DNA of 17,271 bases, from NCBI GenBank assembly GCA_002350805.1, contig DEFO01000054.1:1-17271 (forward strand). Direction: 5' to 3'. Origin of the DNA: Prevotella sp. UBA2850 (lineage in GTDB: Bacteria > Bacteroidota > Bacteroidia > Bacteroidales > Bacteroidaceae). Below the pieces are notes generated by a model that was not told the DNA's origin, ran no database searches, and saw nothing but the letters and a program-made list of their open reading frames with translations. Both the position numbers and the translations under genes were made by a program. Of the stretch, positions 14,974 to 17,271 are shown in pieces (position 1 is the first letter of the stretch; each line of letters starts with the position of its first letter).

Positions 14974-16977
14974 ATGAAAATCAAATTATTAACCTGTATT
15001 TCCATTTTGTTGTGTCTGTCGTCGAAAACAATGGCGTGGGACGTCAGCTATCAGCTCATGCTCAAGCAGCCGGGCAATGCCGCCGTCGTCCATCAGCTGT
15101 CGAAAGACGGCAACCAGTTGAAGGCAGCCGCATCGTTGCCCGTGGAGATAACCCAGCAAGTGGAGCGTAAAGGCGAAGTCAGCCTGCTGACGCTGACGCT
15201 GACAGCCCGTGAGCGTGTGTACTTCAATCTGGGTGTCAGCATGCAGACCGGAATGCCCACCGACGATTGCGATTTCTATCTGCCGGGATTCTGGTATCAT
15301 AAGAACCTACGCTCGCCAAAGGAGGCGCCCTCGTTCCATACCTCGCGCAGTTGGAATTTCCGCGAAGACCGTCTGGCAGCCCCGCTGACGGCTGTCTACA
15401 ATGGTCAGTCGGGCACTTCGTGCCTGGTGATGCGCCAGTTGGATGCCTCTGCTGATGCGCTGACCACCCATCAGGAAGGTGAGGTCATACTGGGCGGCCC
15501 CACCTCCATCGGCTATCTGGGTTTCGACAATGAGCAGGGCAGTGCGGCGCTCACATTCGGCTATCCCTACATGGAAACGCCCAAGCGCTACATTCGCAAA
15601 CTCACATTGGCTCCTTCCATGACGGCCTTTGCCCGTTTGGAGAAAGGTGAGCGCAAGACGCTGACATGGCTGGTGCGAGAGGGAAAGTCGGCCGATTATG
15701 GTCAGTTTGTGGCTGACACATGGCGGTGGGCATTCGACCAGCTTCATCCGCAACCCTTGCAGCCATTGTATTCTCCCGAACAAGTGAAAGCCCAACTGGC
15801 CAACTATTTCCGGCAGGCTTATGTCGACCGTTATGCGCTAAAATACCATTCGGGACTCTCCATCCGGTGCGACGACTGTCTGCCCGTCGACCATGTTCAA
15901 CTGGGTTTCTGTGGCCGTGTGTTGCTCAATGCCTTCAATTCGCTGGAATATGGTGAGCAGACCGGCGAGCAGCGCTTGGTAGAGACCGGGCAAGCCATCT
16001 TCGACAGTTGGCTGCAACATGGATTCACCGCCAAAGGGTGGCTGAAAGACGAGATGCGCATAGCCAATGGTATTCCCGCCGACGCTGATGTGGTTCACAG
16101 CATTCGCGAACAGTCGGAGGCTGTCTATGCCGTGATCCACTATCTGGCCTACGAAAAGCGGCACGGCCGCCAGCACCGCCAGTGGGAACAGCGGGTGAGG
16201 ACCTTGCTGAATAACATGCTGGAGTTGCAGAAGGCCGACGGTCATTTCCCCCGCAAATTCCGCGACGACCATAGCGATGTCGATGCCTCGGGCGGTTCGA
16301 CGCCCAGCGCTACCTCTACGTTGGTGATGGGTTACAAGTATTTCGGCGACAAACGCTACCTCAAGTCTGCCCGGCTGACTGTTGATTACCTCGAGCAGAA
16401 CATCATCTCGAAGAGCGACTACTTCTCCTCGACGCTCGATGCCAACTGCGAGGACAAGGAAGCAGCCATCAGCGCCGTGACCGCTACCTACTATCTGGCC
16501 ATGGTGACCGGCAAGAAAGAGCGCCAGCACTACATTCAGCTTTGTCAGCAGGCTGCCTATTTCGCCCTTTCGTGGTATTACCTCTGGGATGTGCCCTTTG
16601 CACAGGGCCAGATGCTGGGCGACCTGGGCTTCAAGAGCCGCGGCTGGAGCAATGTGTCGGTGGAGAACAACCACATCGATGTCTTCGTGTTCGAACTGGC
16701 TCACATTGTCAGCTGGCTGGCTGACGAGACGGGCGAGCAGCGCTTCCAACAGATGCACGACATCATCAGCTCGTCGCTCTGCCAGTTGCTTCCCACCCCC
16801 GACCGTCTTTGTGGCATCGCGGTGCCCGGCTACAATCCCGAGGTCGTGCAGCACACCTGCTGGGACTATGGCCGTAACGGCAAGGGATTCTACAACGACA
16901 TTTTCGCACCCGGCTGGGTGGTGGCTTCGCTGTGGGAACTGTATTCGCCCGGCAGAACTACTGGTTTCCTGAAATAG
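14974..16977 (+). CDS. unrecognised secreted protein, probable (alpha/alpha)6-barrel carbohydrate enzyme
   Basis: I cannot place this 667-residue protein in a named family. It has a signal peptide at 1-21 (MKIKLLTCISILL then KTMA). An N-terminal region of about 22-245 is rich in beta-strand patterns (TLTLTARERVYFNLGVSM, DFYLPGFWYHKNLRSP). From about 265 to 655 amphipathic helices alternate with short loops, the look of an (alpha/alpha)6 barrel. This beta-sandwich plus helical-barrel order is shared by many glycosidases and polysaccharide lyases. Likely active-site segments are CDDCLPVDHVQLGF (299-312), HSIREQSEAVYAV (375-387), LDANCEDKEAA (488-498), SVENNHIDVFVFELAH (562-577) and HTCWDYGRNGKGFYND (627-642). 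It starts 63 bp after the GH43 stop, with no convincing new promoter, and ends just before a terminator, so it is the last gene of the mannan operon. A mannan-related cut is inferred only from context. Confidence 0.85.
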   Translation: MKIKLLTCISILLCLSSKTMAWDVSYQLMLKQPGNAAVVHQLSKDGNQLKAAASLPVEITQQVERKGEVSLLTLTLTARERVYFNLGVSMQTGMPTDDCDFYLPGFWYHKNLRSPKEAPSFHTSRSWNFREDRLAAPLTAVYNGQSGTSCLVMRQLDASADALTTHQEGEVILGGPTSIGYLGFDNEQGSAALTFGYPYMETPKRYIRKLTLAPSMTAFARLEKGERKTLTWLVREGKSADYGQFVADTWRWAFDQLHPQPLQPLYSPEQVKAQLANYFRQAYVDRYALKYHSGLSIRCDDCLPVDHVQLGFCGRVLLNAFNSLEYGEQTGEQRLVETGQAIFDSWLQHGFTAKGWLKDEMRIANGIPADADVVHSIREQSEAVYAVIHYLAYEKRHGRQHRQWEQRVRTLLNNMLELQKADGHFPRKFRDDHSDVDASGGSTPSATSTLVMGYKYFGDKRYLKSARLTVDYLEQNIISKSDYFSSTLDANCEDKEAAISAVTATYYLAMVTGKKERQHYIQLCQQAAYFALSWYYLWDVPFAQGQMLGDLGFKSRGWSNVSVENNHIDVFVFELAHIVSWLADETGEQRFQQMHDIISSSLCQLLPTPDRLCGIAVPGYNPEVVQHTCWDYGRNGKGFYNDIFAPGWVVASLWELYSPGRTTGFLK

Positions 16978-16999
16978 TATCATGATGAAACGATGATAG

Positions 17000-17035
17000 A
17001 GACTCGTGCCGCCATCTGGCACGGGTCTTTTTTTT
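17000..17035 (+). terminator. strong intrinsic terminator ending the plus-strand operon
   Basis: AGACTCGTGCC (17000-17010) and GGCACGGGTCT (17018-17028) form an 11-bp stem with one G-U type pair and a 7-nt loop. A run of eight Ts (17028-17035) follows directly. It lies 23 bp after the stop of the 667-residue protein gene, so it marks the end of the GH125-GH76-GH43-unknown operon. Confidence 0.92.
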
Positions 17036-17042
17036 GTGACCT

Positions 17043-17150
17043 TGGAATCGTAGAGGACTGCTTTTGGAATCGTAGAGGGTTATTATAGAAATGTAGAAGG
17101 TTACTCTGGAAACGCAGAAGGCTGCTCTGGAATCGAGGAAGGTTACTTTA
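17043..17150. repeat. five degenerate 21-22-bp tandem repeats
   Basis: The anchor GGAATCG and variants recur at 17044, 17066, 17087, 17108 and 17129, a spacing of 22, 21, 21 and 21 bp. Each unit continues with TAGAGG or AGAAGG, then a TTA or CTG type end and CT. Because 21 is a multiple of three, each unit reads as a heptad such as WNRRGLL or WKRRRLL on the plus strand, with two in-frame TAG stops, and as SSLLRFQ-like heptads on the minus strand without stops. No start codon opens either frame, so I do not call a gene. The rest of 17151-17271 shows nothing recognisable. Confidence 0.8.
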
Positions 17151-17271
17151 GCTAAAGAATAGATGTAGAATCAGCCGTCAGAACACTCTTCTAAAGCTCT
17201 CAGAGCGTTCCCCATAGCTGCCCGAACCAATATTTCCATTATACACACGACGGTCTCAGCTGGATGTTAAC

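Noticed and set aside
15838..17022. A 394-codon minus-strand frame opposite the unrecognised 667-residue protein
   Set aside because: It would start inside the terminator hairpin; the plus-strand frame has a signal peptide and operon position, so it is preferred.
17043..17150. A CRISPR array
   Set aside because: The units are back to back with no spacers.
1..17271. tRNA or rRNA genes, insertion sequences or transposase genes
   Set aside because: I saw no tRNA-like cloverleaf, rRNA segment, transposase motif or flanking terminal inverted repeats while reading both strands.

Overview
The window looks like a chromosomal segment of a Bacteroidota bacterium, most likely a Prevotellaceae member (Prevotella/Segatella-like) from a gut, rumen or oral habitat. 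Four signs point there. Promoter-like sites match the Bacteroidota -7 box TAnnTTTG. Shine-Dalgarno signals are weak or absent. Two secreted proteins end in short C-terminal sorting domains of the type IX secretion (T9SS) kind. The glycosidase families present (GH92, GH125, GH76, GH43) are typical of mannan-degrading members of this phylum. Species cannot be fixed by reading alone.

Left flank (1-2458): an AT-rich block of nested direct and inverted repeats (1-90), then three minus-strand genes with no visible link to glycans. In transcription order these are a GYF_2-domain membrane protein, a stand-alone penicillin-binding transpeptidase domain protein, and a small four-CxxC zinc-ribbon protein.

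Core (2582-16977): two divergent gene sets around a 301-bp control region (9782-10082). The minus-strand arm runs CotH-kinase-like surface protein, glutaminase A-like (DUF4964/5127/4965/1793) protein, GH92 alpha-mannosidase. The plus-strand arm runs GH125 alpha-1,6-mannosidase, multidomain GH76 endo-alpha-1,6-mannanase, GH43 enzyme, and an unrecognised 667-residue secreted protein that is probably an (alpha/alpha)6-barrel enzyme. GH125/GH76 and GH76/GH43 each overlap by 4 bp (ATGA), so the plus arm is an operon. It ends at a strong intrinsic terminator (17000-17035).

How it probably works (inference from families): GH76 at the cell surface cuts the alpha-1,6-mannan backbone. GH92 removes alpha-1,2/1,3-mannosyl branches and GH125 trims alpha-1,6-mannose. 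GH43 may remove a furanose or pentose decoration. The 667-residue protein, the glutaminase A-like protein and the CotH protein have no assignable step. The likely substrate is fungal or yeast cell-wall (galacto)mannan or mannoprotein. Both ends of the cluster are visible, and it contains no SusC/SusD pair, transporter or regulator, so it is not a canonical polysaccharide utilisation locus.

Right edge (17036-17271): no gene seen. It holds five degenerate copies of a 21-22-bp tandem repeat (17043-17150).
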